From NCBI RefSeq assembly GCF_037151175.1, contig NZ_JBBCOR010000008.1:1-64000 (forward strand): a DNA stretch of 64,000 nt, read 5' to 3'. Shown piece after piece: positions 16,399 through 24,428 of the stretch. Below the pieces are notes generated by a model, which saw only the letters and a list, made by a program, of their open reading frames with translations, made no database searches and was not told where the DNA came from. Source of the DNA: Asaia sp003994335. Its GTDB lineage: Bacteria > Pseudomonadota > Alphaproteobacteria > Acetobacterales > Acetobacteraceae. Made by a program: the position numbers and the translations under genes. Positions within the stretch are counted from its first letter, which is position 1; every line of letters starts with the position of its first letter.

Positions 16399-17352
16399 AT
16401 GAACGCAACCGAACGCGGCATAAGAGAGCAGTTCCCGCTCTGGGCGAAGGCCGATCTCGACGGGGCAAGGCCCTCAGCCGATAAAGTGCAGGTGGTCGTT
16501 GGCTGTGGTACTTCCGTGCATATTGCAGACTCCATCGCAGTCTGCCTGAACGCTCATGGTCATCAGAGCCGCGCGGTGCCAGGCAATGAATGGACACGCC
16601 GCCCGCATGATTATGTGCCCGAAGCGGTGGCCGCTGAAATCATCGCGCTTTCACGGAGCGGCGAGTCGACCGAAACCGTGGCCGCTGCCAGGGCAAGCCA
16701 GTCGGCCGGTCAGCGCGTGACCGCCATCACGTGTGCGGGGGGCAGCGCACTTTGCGACCATGCCGATAGCGTGATCGCTGCCGAGACCCATGCAGAAGAA
16801 GGCATTGTCATGACGGCATCGGCCAGTCTGATGCTTCTTCTGGGGATGCGCTACGCCGGAATTGCGCTCGGATCCCCCACGATCGAGGCCGCGCGTCGCC
16901 TGCTTGAGGCCGCCGACAGCACCCTGCCTGAACTGATCGACGGGCGTACGCATTTCGTGTTTCTCGGGGGTGGCGCTTTCTACGGTGTGGCACGTGAAGG
17001 GGCCCTGAAAATGCAGGAAATGAGCCTGAGCCAGAGCGAAGCGCACCATCCTCTGGAATATCGTCACGGGCCGATCAGCCTGATCGACGAGCGCTCCCTG
17101 GTCATCATGATGTATCATCCGGACACGCTTGAGGAAGAGGGCCTGCTGGCGCGTGACCTGCTGTCTAAAGGCGCGAAAGTACTGGGGCTGGGGGGCCCGG
17201 GCACAATCAGCCTTCCTGTCGAGGGGGAACCCGGCACTGGGCCGCTGGTCTGCCTGCCGGTTCTGCAGCTCCTGGGCGAATATGTGGCGCGTAGCAAGAA
17301 TCTCGACACGCTGGCCCCACGCCATTTGACCAAGGTCGTAACCATCGGCTGA
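16399..17352 (+). CDS. SIS-domain sugar-phosphate isomerase/deaminase-like protein
   Basis: A 317-residue protein with two SIS (sugar isomerase) modules, like the isomerase half of GlmS but without its glutaminase domain. Key segments are VVGCGTSVHIAD near residue 36, IALSRSGESTET near 87, FLGGGAFYGVAREGALKMQEM near 195 and EYRHGPISLI near 220. Such stand-alone proteins act as ketose-aldose isomerases or fructosamine/glucosamine 6-phosphate deaminases (AgaS/FrlB-like). The start has GAAAGGAAC just upstream; an earlier in-frame ATG at 16354 is less likely. It follows the GT61 gene by 84 bp. Confidence 0.82.
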   Translation: MNATERGIREQFPLWAKADLDGARPSADKVQVVVGCGTSVHIADSIAVCLNAHGHQSRAVPGNEWTRRPHDYVPEAVAAEIIALSRSGESTETVAAARASQSAGQRVTAITCAGGSALCDHADSVIAAETHAEEGIVMTASASLMLLLGMRYAGIALGSPTIEAARRLLEAADSTLPELIDGRTHFVFLGGGAFYGVAREGALKMQEMSLSQSEAHHPLEYRHGPISLIDERSLVIMMYHPDTLEEEGLLARDLLSKGAKVLGLGGPGTISLPVEGEPGTGPLVCLPVLQLLGEYVARSKNLDTLAPRHLTKVVTIG

Positions 17353-17367
17353 GCGAGCCCCCCTCAG

Positions 17368-17392
17368 GGGCGTCTGCCATCGAGAGACGCCC
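17368..17392. terminator. Possible terminator hairpin between convergent genes
   Basis: GGGCGTCT (17368-17375) pairs perfectly with AGACGCCC (17385-17392). It sits between the convergent SIS and lipoprotein genes, a natural place for a terminator, but no T tract follows on either strand, so the call is weak. Confidence 0.4.
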
Positions 17393-17399
17393 GCTACCC

Positions 17400-18386
17400 T
17401 CAGCCCTGCCGGGCCGCGATCCTGCTTTTCGCGCTGCCACTCCCCTGCTCCGGCGGTAACGGCTTGTGGTCGCGTCCGGAGTAGTTGGTGATGATCTGAT
17501 GCACGGCTCCCGCCGCCTCCGATGCGGCAACCATCGCGACATCGCCCCAGGGGCCGTCGAGGGAGTGCGCATCGATATCATGAAGCTGGGTCGCCGCCCC
17601 GGCTTCCTTGCCGTCAGCCGCGACAGTGCGCCAGACGATCTCGATATGCTGCAATGGGTGCCCCGTATTGCCCGCAGGGCCATCGCTCAGCGTCACGATT
17701 CCCTCAACAGTGTAATCGGCCGCCTTCGGGTCGCGGTCCAATTTGTCATGCTGGTCCGGAAAACTGGCGACGAAAGAGCGTGCGAGTGTGACATTGCCAT
17801 CACCCGGGGCCCCACGCACACCCTTGAAAAACACCTTGGCCGGGCGGCGTTTGAGGCTATGCGGGTCGGCCTGCATCATGGCTGCCTGGATACCGGTCAA
17901 TACGGTGCTGATCTGCGGGGCAGAGGATGAGGCCAGGGATTCCAGGAGCTTCGGCTCGCCCTGCGCCCAGGCCGAGGCAGGAACCGGCGCAGCATCCCAA
18001 TGTCCACGTGGTTCGCCGGAAGGCATCATGACCTCGTAATGCGGTGTGACCTGGTCTCCCTGCATCGTGGCCGAAAGGCGCAGCCACCAGTCCCCCGGTT
18101 TGGCTGGTTGAGCCACAGCAGGAAGCGACTGCTCAACGAGTTGTGACGCTACATCCTTCGCCCATAATGCCGAGGCAGCATTGTCCAGCAGCGAGGCGGA
18201 TGGCGTCGGCACGGCGAGGCGGGGCGGCGGCGTGGTCAACGCAAGACGACGCCCCTCCGGCCCCGGATCACCGAAGGGATGCGGCATGTCGACGCAACCG
18301 CCAAGCAGCATCACAGAACCCAGAAGACCGAGTCCGATGCGCCAGGAGTGCCTTGGCGAGAAATGCCGAGGAAAAAGAGAGATCAT
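17400..18386 (-). CDS. Predicted lipoprotein of unknown function
   Basis: A 328-residue protein beginning MISLFPRHF with a signal sequence ending LLGGC (Cys 31), so it should be lipidated by the lgt product two genes upstream. The body carries no motif I recognise; it includes PGDWWLRLSATMQGDQVTPHY and HIEIVWRTVAADG, suggestive of a beta-rich domain, and ends in a Ser/Gly-rich tail. Its ATG overlaps the pgeF stop (ATGA), so it is read with pgeF and lgt. A longer frame to 18914 is the antisense shadow of pgeF. Not recognised beyond lipoprotein. Confidence 0.75.
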   Translation of the reverse strand: MISLFPRHFSPRHSWRIGLGLLGSVMLLGGCVDMPHPFGDPGPEGRRLALTTPPPRLAVPTPSASLLDNAASALWAKDVASQLVEQSLPAVAQPAKPGDWWLRLSATMQGDQVTPHYEVMMPSGEPRGHWDAAPVPASAWAQGEPKLLESLASSSAPQISTVLTGIQAAMMQADPHSLKRRPAKVFFKGVRGAPGDGNVTLARSFVASFPDQHDKLDRDPKAADYTVEGIVTLSDGPAGNTGHPLQHIEIVWRTVAADGKEAGAATQLHDIDAHSLDGPWGDVAMVAASEAAGAVHQIITNYSGRDHKPLPPEQGSGSAKSRIAARQG

Positions 18387-19180
18387 CCGCCAAGTCTCCC
18401 TGCACGTATGGCCGAGATCTGATGCCCGATCGCCCCACCTCCGGCGAGAGTACGCCGCCTGTGGCTGAAGAAGCGCGCCACATCGGGCAACGTATCCAGT
18501 CCGAGGCGTGAAATCCGGCGCAGACCCGCACGGCGCAACCTGTGCAGGCAGTAGCCGGACAGATCGAACTGATAATGCCCGGGCCGCACACCCGCAGTGA
18601 AAAACTCTCCTGCTCCGGAAGAAGCGGTGAGCACGGATGCGCGCATTTCTGCCCCGACCTCGTAGCTGTTCTGGGCGATGCAGGGGCCGACACAGGCGAT
18701 GATCTCTCCCGCACCCAGACGCGCCATCGCCTCGATCGTGGCTTCGAGCACACCGCCCACCGCGCCGCGCCACCCGGCATGGGCTGCGCCCACCACGCGC
18801 CCATCGGTGCTCGCGAAAAGAACCGGACCGCAATCGGCGGTGATCACGCCCAGTGCCAGATCCTCGCGATCGCTTACCAGCGCATCGGCTTTCGGCCCGC
18901 GCCCGGTCTGCCATACCGGCGTATCGCGGGTCATCACCACCACGTCGGCGGAGTGGGTCTGTGTCAGGCCCAGAAGCGCCCCGGAACCGACCCCCAGAAA
19001 CCCGGCCACCCGGCCGCGATTCTGGGCAATATTCACTGCATCATCGGCCGAAGCGAGCGAGCAGTTCAGCGTATCGTACGGTGCAGGGGATACCCCGCCT
19101 CTGCGCGTGAAAAACCCATGGCGCAAAAAGGCGAGAGGGTCCGACTGCAAGACCCAGCCACGGGGTGCCTGATCAGCCAT
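18383..19180 (-). CDS. pgeF: Peptidoglycan editing factor PgeF (YfiH/laccase-domain purine nucleosidase family)
   Basis: The 265-residue product is a Cu-oxidase_4/DUF152 protein. HGFFTRRGGVS is at residue 20, TQTHSADVVV near 73, ITADCGPVLFA near 112, and AAHAGWRGAVGGVLEATIEAM near 131; the His and Cys residues in these segments form the zinc site. E. coli YfiH prevents misincorporation of L-Ser into peptidoglycan precursors, and related proteins have purine nucleosidase activity. The gene overlaps lgt by 8 bp and the downstream lipoprotein gene by 4 bp. Confidence 0.92.
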   Translation of the reverse strand: MADQAPRGWVLQSDPLAFLRHGFFTRRGGVSPAPYDTLNCSLASADDAVNIAQNRGRVAGFLGVGSGALLGLTQTHSADVVVMTRDTPVWQTGRGPKADALVSDREDLALGVITADCGPVLFASTDGRVVGAAHAGWRGAVGGVLEATIEAMARLGAGEIIACVGPCIAQNSYEVGAEMRASVLTASSGAGEFFTAGVRPGHYQFDLSGYCLHRLRRAGLRRISRLGLDTLPDVARFFSHRRRTLAGGGAIGHQISAIRAGRLGG

Positions 19181-20006
19181 AAAACCTGTCTCCCTGAAGG
19201 CTATGCGGATGGCGTATGCCGAAAGCCATGAGCCAGAGCCCGGCCAGCGCCATGGGAATGCACAACACCTGCCCCATGGTCACACCGAAAGGCAGGAAAC
19301 CGATGAATGCGTCTGGCTCGCGGAACAACTCGCAGAAGCTGCGCGCCATCGCATAGCCGAAAAGAAAAAGACCCGACAGGAAACCGTAGCGCACCCGCAC
19401 CCAGGGACGGCTTGCCGCCACCAGCATGACACTGAGCAGCAGCAGGCCCTCGGTCAGGGCTTCGTAGAGCTGAGAGGGATGCCGGGCTATCGGACCGCCC
19501 GTGGGGAAAACCATGGCCCAGGGCAGCCAGTCCGGTGCCGGGCGTCCCCAGAGTTCCCCATTGATGAAATTCGCACAGCGCCCAAGACCGAGTCCAAGCG
19601 GCACGACGATGGTGATGCGATCAGAGAAGGAGAGAAAACTGAGCCCGTTCCGCCAGGTGAACCAGGCCAGCGCGAGTATCACGCCAAGCGCCCCGCCATG
19701 GAAGGACATCCCCCCCTGCCAGACCTGCAGGATGGAGAGCGGGTGCGTCAGGTAAAAGCCGGGTTTGTAAAAGAGGATATAACCGAGCCGCCCTCCCAGC
19801 ACGACGCCAAGCATGGCCCAGAAGGCAAAATCATCCACCTGCTCTCGTGTGGCGGCCTGGGGCGCAAGCGCGCAAAGTCGGACGGCGATTTTCCACCCGA
19901 TGAGGATCGAAAGAATATAGGCGAGCGCGTACCAGTGGATGGCCAGCGGCCCGAGATGAAGCGCGATCGGGTCGAATTGCGGCAGGATGATCGGATGGGC
20001 GGCCAT
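19173..20006 (-). CDS. lgt: Prolipoprotein diacylglyceryl transferase
   Basis: A 277-residue inner-membrane enzyme with about seven hydrophobic segments. The Lgt signature GRCANFINGELWGRP is near residue 137, preceded by HGGALG and followed by HPSQLYEAL with its conserved His. Lgt attaches diacylglycerol from phosphatidylglycerol to the lipobox Cys of prolipoproteins, the first step of lipoprotein maturation. hldD ends 8 bp upstream and pgeF begins inside the 3' end of lgt, forming a tight hldD-lgt-pgeF-lipoprotein operon. Confidence 0.96.
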   Translation of the reverse strand: MAAHPIILPQFDPIALHLGPLAIHWYALAYILSILIGWKIAVRLCALAPQAATREQVDDFAFWAMLGVVLGGRLGYILFYKPGFYLTHPLSILQVWQGGMSFHGGALGVILALAWFTWRNGLSFLSFSDRITIVVPLGLGLGRCANFINGELWGRPAPDWLPWAMVFPTGGPIARHPSQLYEALTEGLLLLSVMLVAASRPWVRVRYGFLSGLFLFGYAMARSFCELFREPDAFIGFLPFGVTMGQVLCIPMALAGLWLMAFGIRHPHSLQGDRFYG

Positions 20007-20014
20007 GCGGGTCT

Positions 20015-20995
20015 TTACAGATAGGGGTCGGGCGTCGCGAGAAAGTCGCGCACATAGCGGGTGATACCCGCCTCGAGCGTTGTGAAAGGCTTGTCATACC
20101 CCGCTTCGCGCAGGCGCGTCATGTCGGCGCAGGTATAGGACTGGTACTGGCCCTGAAGGGCCTCGGGCATGTCGATGAATTCGATACGGCGCGGCACACC
20201 GGCCGCATCGCACACGGCATTGGCCAGATCGACATAGCTGCGTGCCGTGCCGGTACCGCAATTGAACAACCCGCTGACCTGCTTGTGGTCATAAAGCCAG
20301 AGCATGATGTCGATCAGATCGCCCACCCAGATGAAGTCGCGCGCCTGCGCGCCGTCATCGAGATCGGGACGGTCGGAGCGGAACAGCCTTGCCGGACCGC
20401 CACGCATCACCTCGTCATACTTGACCTTCACGACCGAGATCATCGAGCCCTTGTGGTACTCGTTCGGCCCGTAGACATTGAAGAACTTGAGCCCCGCCCA
20501 TTGCCGGGGCATCGGATCACCGGATTCGAGGCGCTTGAAAAGGTGCTGGTCGAAGACATGCTTGGACCAGCCATACAGGTTCATCGGCTTCAGCGTCGCA
20601 AGGGAATCGGGCGCGTCCGAAAACAATTCAGGCCTGTCCGCCGCCCCATAGGTCGCCGCCGATGAGGCATAGAAGAACGGCACGTCACGCTGGGCGCACC
20701 AGTCAAGCAGGGACTCCGACAATGCGACATTGGTCTGCCATACCAGATCACCATCACGCGCGGTCGTGCTGCTGATCGCGCCCATATGGAACACGGCCTT
20801 GATGTCCGTGCTATTCGCCAGATAGGAGTCGAGCGCATCCGGGCTGATCAGGAGATCGGGCGCATGCTTGGCAAGATTGCGCCATTTTCCCTGGTCGCGA
20901 AGGCGGTCCACAACCGCGACAGCCTCACCACGCGCCTTGAGCGCAGCGACCAGGCACGAACCAATAAATCCGGCGCCGCCGGTGACGATCATCAT
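20015..20995 (-). CDS. hldD: ADP-L-glycero-D-manno-heptose-6-epimerase
   Basis: The 326-residue product is an SDR-type epimerase. It starts MMIVTGGAGFIGS (Rossmann GxxGxxG), has FHMGAISSTT near residue 86, the catalytic pair in NLYGWSKHVFD (YxxxK), and FFNVYGPNEYHKG, which is specific to HldD. It makes the L,D-heptose donor for the inner core of lipopolysaccharide. Two ATG codons occur in a row at 20995 and 20992; the open frame continues to 21037 without family similarity. First gene of the operon; a terminator-like hairpin lies 55 bp upstream. Confidence 0.95.
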   Translation of the reverse strand: MMIVTGGAGFIGSCLVAALKARGEAVAVVDRLRDQGKWRNLAKHAPDLLISPDALDSYLANSTDIKAVFHMGAISSTTARDGDLVWQTNVALSESLLDWCAQRDVPFFYASSAATYGAADRPELFSDAPDSLATLKPMNLYGWSKHVFDQHLFKRLESGDPMPRQWAGLKFFNVYGPNEYHKGSMISVVKVKYDEVMRGGPARLFRSDRPDLDDGAQARDFIWVGDLIDIMLWLYDHKQVSGLFNCGTGTARSYVDLANAVCDAAGVPRRIEFIDMPEALQGQYQSYTCADMTRLREAGYDKPFTTLEAGITRYVRDFLATPDPYL

Positions 20996-21044
20996 GGAAC
21001 CTGTATAAGACGCCGCAACGCAACCTCCAAGCCACACCAGCCGG

Positions 21045-21087
21045 AGAAAAACGCGGCTCCGGCATCCCGACAGACCAGAGCCGCGTT
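21045..21087 (-). terminator. Minus-strand terminator hairpin upstream of hldD
   Basis: AACGCGGCTC (21050-21059) and GAGCCGCGTT (21078-21087) are perfect 10-bp complementary arms. On the minus strand the stem is followed by TTTTTC. No minus-strand coding gene precedes it, so it either attenuates the hldD operon or ends a small RNA. A possible -10 box (GATAAT on minus, 21151-21156) would give a transcript of about 100 nt; no good -35 match is visible. Confidence 0.6.
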
Positions 21088-21201
21088 GCAGCCGACAGGT
21101 GTGAGAGTCAGTCTGGGGCGACCCTACGCTCCTCTGGCCGCGCCGGGGGCATTATCACCGCCTGCCACACAGCGGGCGACAGGACAGACAAGGATACCAC
21201 C

Positions 21202-21486
21202 ATGGCAGACCGGCCCCGTTTTTTCGATGATCTCGCAGGCGTTGCCGGGGGCGCATTCTCGGCCCTGACCGGTCTGCGTGAAGAGCTTCATGCCATGGTG
21301 CGCGCCCGCATCGATGAGGCCCTTTCCTCGCTCGATCTCGTACGTCGTGACGAGTTGGATGTGGCACGCGAACTCGCGACGCGCGCGCGCATGGCGCAGG
21401 AAGATGCCGATGCCCGTCTGGCCCGTATCGAGGAGCGCCTGGCCGATCTGGAAAAGGCCGTGACCGCTCCCACAGCGCACGGCTGA
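21202..21486 (+). CDS. ubiK: Ubiquinone biosynthesis accessory factor UbiK (BMFP family)
   Basis: A 94-residue helical protein: FFDDLAGVAGGAFSALTGLREE, then RRDELDVARELATRARMAQE, then a coiled-coil DARLARIEERLADLEKAV. This is the BMFP/UbiK pattern. UbiK acts with UbiJ as a lipid-binding scaffold for the ubiquinone biosynthesis complex, fitting an organism whose dehydrogenases feed ubiquinone. Starts at an ATG with AAGGA 8 nt upstream. Confidence 0.88.
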   Translation: MADRPRFFDDLAGVAGGAFSALTGLREELHAMVRARIDEALSSLDLVRRDELDVARELATRARMAQEDADARLARIEERLADLEKAVTAPTAHG

Positions 21487-21541
21487 TCATGAGGGATGCC
21501 AGCATCCTTGCAACGGAGGCCGGGCATCCGTAACGTGACCT

Positions 21542-21584
21542 GATATGACGATTCGCGGCGCCGATAACCGCGGATTTTCATATC
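21542..21584. repeat. Nested inverted repeat upstream of the YbjN-like gene
   Basis: GATATGA (21542-21548) pairs with TCATATC (21578-21584), and inside it CGCGG (21554-21558) pairs with CCGCG (21568-21572). The two stems are coaxial with small internal loops. It lies 61 bp before the YbjN-like start and could be an operator or a leader RNA structure. Confidence 0.45.
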
Positions 21585-21645
21585 GTTGCAGACATCCTGA
21601 TACGCGTCGCCAAGCCACGCGCATCACCGGCCCAGGGAGTCCCGA

Positions 21646-22152
21646 ATGCCTGCTCTATCCTTCTCCTCCTCCTCGCATCAGGATACCAACCCGCTCGACG
21701 TCATGGAGCAGATCGTCTGCGGCCATGACTGGGCGTTCGACCGCCGGACCGATTCGGAAATGGCGGCCGAAGCACCGGGCAAATGGTGCGATTACGGACT
21801 CTATTTTTCGTGGTCGCGCGAGATTGCCGCCATGAACTTTACCTGCACCTTCGACCTGCGGGCTCCCGCCAATCGCCGCAAGGCCTTGTACGAACTGATT
21901 GCGCTTGCCAATGAACGCCTCTGGATCGGGCATTTCAGCCTCGACCTCGAGACGGGAACACCGGTCTTTCGGCATTCCGTCCTGCTGCGCGGCGCGACAA
22001 GCCTTGCCGCAGAAAGCATGGAAGACATGATCGATATCGCTATTACGGAATGCGAGCGGTTCTATCCCGCGTTCCAGTTCACCCTCTGGAGTGGCAAATC
22101 CCCCGCTGAAGCGCTGGAAGCCGCCATGCTCGATTGTGCAGGTGAAGCGTGA
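21646..22152 (+). CDS. YbjN domain-containing protein
   Basis: A 168-residue soluble protein matching the YbjN family: NPLDVMEQIVCGHDWAF near the N terminus, a W-containing beta strand, FTCTFDLRAPANRRKALYELIALANERLWIGHF in the middle, and PVFRHSVLLRG followed by a helical C terminus. The fold resembles type III secretion chaperones; the function is unknown, with links to stress tolerance in enterobacteria. Its stop overlaps the proC GTG by 4 bp, so the two are translationally coupled. Confidence 0.82.
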   Translation: MPALSFSSSSHQDTNPLDVMEQIVCGHDWAFDRRTDSEMAAEAPGKWCDYGLYFSWSREIAAMNFTCTFDLRAPANRRKALYELIALANERLWIGHFSLDLETGTPVFRHSVLLRGATSLAAESMEDMIDIAITECERFYPAFQFTLWSGKSPAEALEAAMLDCAGEA

Positions 22153-22943
22153 GCCTGCCCTCTCTTCTGCTGGTTGGCTGTGGCAAGATGGGCGGCGCCT
22201 TGTGGCAGGGATGGCTGGAGCAGGGGCTTGCCCCCTCCATCATCCTTGACCGCCGTTGCGATGCCCCTCCTGCCCCGCATCGTGTCGTGCGCACCGCCGG
22301 TGAAATTCCGAGCGATTTCAAACCGGCTATCATCATCCTGGCCGTCAAGCCGGCGGGTATGGAAGAGGCCCTCGCGTCGCTTCGCCCCGTTCTGGACGGT
22401 GCTATCGTGATTTCGATGCTGGCGGCCAGAACGGTCGAAAGCCTTCGTGCTGCATGCGGAGACGCCCAGAGCCGCATCGTGCGCGCCATGCCCAACACCC
22501 CGGCCGCCATTGGCAAGGGCGTCACCGGCGTTTGCAGTTCTGATCTGGATGACGCCCAGCGCGCCCTGTGCACAAGCCTGCTCTCTGCTGTGGGCGATGT
22601 CGCCTGGGTGGACAACGAGGAACAGCTTGAGGCGCTCACACCGATCTCGGGTTGCGGGCCAGCCTATGTATTCCTGCTGGCCGAGTTGCTGGAGAAAGAA
22701 GCGCTACGCGTCGGGTTACCCCCCGAGACGGCACGGCTGATTGCGCGCGGCACCGTTTCGGGCGCGGGAGCGCTTCTTGCTGCCTCCGGTGAGGAGAGTG
22801 AAACGCTGCGCAAGAACGTGACGAGCCCCAACGGTGTTACGGCCAAGGCGCTTGAAGTCCTCATGGCGCCGCATGCGTGGCCGGCCACCATGAGTGAGGC
22901 CATCGACAATGCCATGAAGCGGTCACGGGAAATGGCCTCCTGA
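22149..22943 (+). CDS. proC: Pyrroline-5-carboxylate reductase
   Basis: The 264-residue product begins with GTG overlapping the YbjN-like stop. The dinucleotide-binding GCGKMGGALWQGW is at residue 9, AVKPAGMEE near 66, RAMPNTPAAIGKGVTG near 115, and the C-terminal GCGPAYVFLLAELL and TSPNGVTAKALEVL signatures are intact. ProC performs the last step of proline synthesis. It is 15 kb from proA and on the other strand. Confidence 0.96.
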   Translation: MSLPSLLLVGCGKMGGALWQGWLEQGLAPSIILDRRCDAPPAPHRVVRTAGEIPSDFKPAIIILAVKPAGMEEALASLRPVLDGAIVISMLAARTVESLRAACGDAQSRIVRAMPNTPAAIGKGVTGVCSSDLDDAQRALCTSLLSAVGDVAWVDNEEQLEALTPISGCGPAYVFLLAELLEKEALRVGLPPETARLIARGTVSGAGALLAASGEESETLRKNVTSPNGVTAKALEVLMAPHAWPATMSEAIDNAMKRSREMAS

Positions 22944-23030
22944 GTCGAAAACCCTGCCATATTCCTGTCATTCGATTGTCACGACACGCCCATAGGGTAT
23001 TATCGCGCCCAGAATGACAGGAACGGTTTT

Positions 23031-23669
23031 ATGACGGATATCGATCGCGAGGAATTTGATCTGGCTTTGCTGGAGGCAGGCTTCGGCCTTGCCGCAGAAA
23101 AGGGCTGGCAGCGTTTCTCTCTGGTCGAGGCCGCTCAGCGCGCGGGCTTGCCTATCGATGAAGTTCGCGCCCGCTTTCCCTTCCGTCACAGCTTCCTGTT
23201 CCGCCTTGGCCGTCTGGCCGATGAATCGGCCTTCCGCGATGACGGGCTGAGCGGCTCGGTGCGCGAACGCGTCTTCGATCTGTTCATGCGACGCTTCGAT
23301 GTGTTCCAGCAATATCGCGAGGGAATCCGGGCCGTCTTGCAGGCCCTGCCGACAGACCCGGCACTGACGCTGCTTCTGGGCGCCGCCACGCTCGACACCA
23401 TGCGCTGGATGGCAGAGGTCGCGGGCGTGGAATGCAGCGGCTTTTCTGGCACGATCAGACTGAATGCCCTGGCAGGCGTATGGGGATTTGCCCTGCGCGC
23501 CTGGGAAAAGGATGAAAGCGCCGATCTCTCCCAGACCATGGCTGCGCTCGATCAGGCTCTGGACAAGGCAGAACGCTACGGCGCGCTCAAGCCCTCGTCG
23601 GGCCGCCTGATGGAAGAGGCCGAAAGCCGCACGGGCATTGCAGATCATCCGCTCGAACTCGAAACATAA
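23031..23669 (+). CDS. TetR/COQ9-like helix-turn-helix protein
   Basis: A 212-residue all-helical protein. Residues 8-45 (DLALLEAGFGLAAEKGWQRF and SLVEAAQRAGLPIDEVRARFP) look like a TetR-type HTH, but the second half resembles the COQ9 family (RRFDVFQQYREGI, then TLDTMRWMAEVAG). Bacterial COQ9-like proteins retain the TetR fold while binding lipids for ubiquinone synthesis rather than DNA. The nearby ubiK would suit that reading. No operon partner: proC ends 87 bp upstream. Confidence 0.7.
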   Translation: MTDIDREEFDLALLEAGFGLAAEKGWQRFSLVEAAQRAGLPIDEVRARFPFRHSFLFRLGRLADESAFRDDGLSGSVRERVFDLFMRRFDVFQQYREGIRAVLQALPTDPALTLLLGAATLDTMRWMAEVAGVECSGFSGTIRLNALAGVWGFALRAWEKDESADLSQTMAALDQALDKAERYGALKPSSGRLMEEAESRTGIADHPLELET

Positions 23670-23716
23670 TGGCTTTACGTCTGCCAGCTTGCAGACTAAA
23701 AAGCCCCTCAGCGCGA

Positions 23717-23791
23717 TGGGATGTAGCCAAGCGGTAAGGCAGCGGATTTTGATTCCGCCATTCGGAGGTTCGATCCCTCCCATCCCAGCCA
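23717..23791 (+). tRNA. tRNA-Gln (anticodon TTG)
   Basis: A full cloverleaf is visible: acceptor TGGGATG pairs with CATCCCA, the anticodon stem GCGGA/TCCGC encloses loop TTTTGAT with anticodon TTG, the T arm is GGAGGTTCGATCCCTCC, and CCA is encoded at 23789-23791. Confidence 0.95.
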
Positions 23792-23906
23792 GCGCATCGT
23801 TTTCCTAAAAATCAGACGACCTCCGTTCCCCTGTACGGCCTTGTCCCGTTTGCCACGGGCTTTTACGTGGCTTGGCCTCACACTGGCCGTGAAAGGTCTA
23901 GGCTGC

Positions 23907-24018
23907 GCGTCAGAGCGTCAGAGCGTCAGAGCGTCAGAGCGTCAGAGCGTCAGAGCGTCAGAGCGTCAGAGCGTCAGAGCGTCAGAGCGTCAGAGCGTCA
24001 GAGCGTCAGAGCGTCAGA
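23907..24018. repeat. Perfect 8-bp tandem repeat, 14 copies of GCGTCAGA
   Basis: From 23907 to 24018 the sequence is 14 uninterrupted copies of GCGTCAGA (112 bp), ending with a partial GC. It lies in the 471-bp space between convergent tRNA-Gln and tRNA-Lys genes. Reading frames through it (Ala-Ser-Glu-Arg-Gln type) come only from the repeat. Apart from the repeat I see no gene in 23792-24262. The unit is not a multiple of three and does not resemble a CRISPR. Confidence 0.95.
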
Positions 24019-24262
24019 GCGCATCGTTGAGCACTCGGCGACGGTCAAGTCTACCTCCCATGAAGGGAGTATAATCAACTGCGTTCGCGCCCTCCCATAT
24101 CGGCGGAGAGAAGTACCACAGGAAACTTGCCGACCAAGCCTCCCCGTCGACGCGTCGCGCGTTCGCGACACACAGGCGGCCCCAATCAGGCGACTCGCGC
24201 AGGGAACGGCGCAAGAAGCGTAATCTCATTCGAATTTTCAGGAAGGGTACCGGCGGGGCAAT

Positions 24263-24338
<76 letters not shown>

Positions 24339-24428
24339 TAGCCCCGCTCCGGTGAGAGGGCTTCTAACAAGAGGCGGAACAGGCATCAAGAGGAAAAATG
24401 CACTATTCCGCATACGTAATCAAATCCT

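Noticed and set aside
17400..18914. 504-residue version of the lipoprotein gene
   Set aside because: The first 176 residues are the out-of-frame shadow of pgeF; the lipoprotein signal begins at the ATG at 18386.
23907..24018. CRISPR array
   Set aside because: The units are 8 bp, directly adjacent, without spacers, and no cas gene is present.
23841..24074. 77-residue frame of repeated Ser-Glu-Arg-Gln units
   Set aside because: It exists only because the 8-bp tandem repeat is open in that frame; an 8-bp unit is not a coding period.
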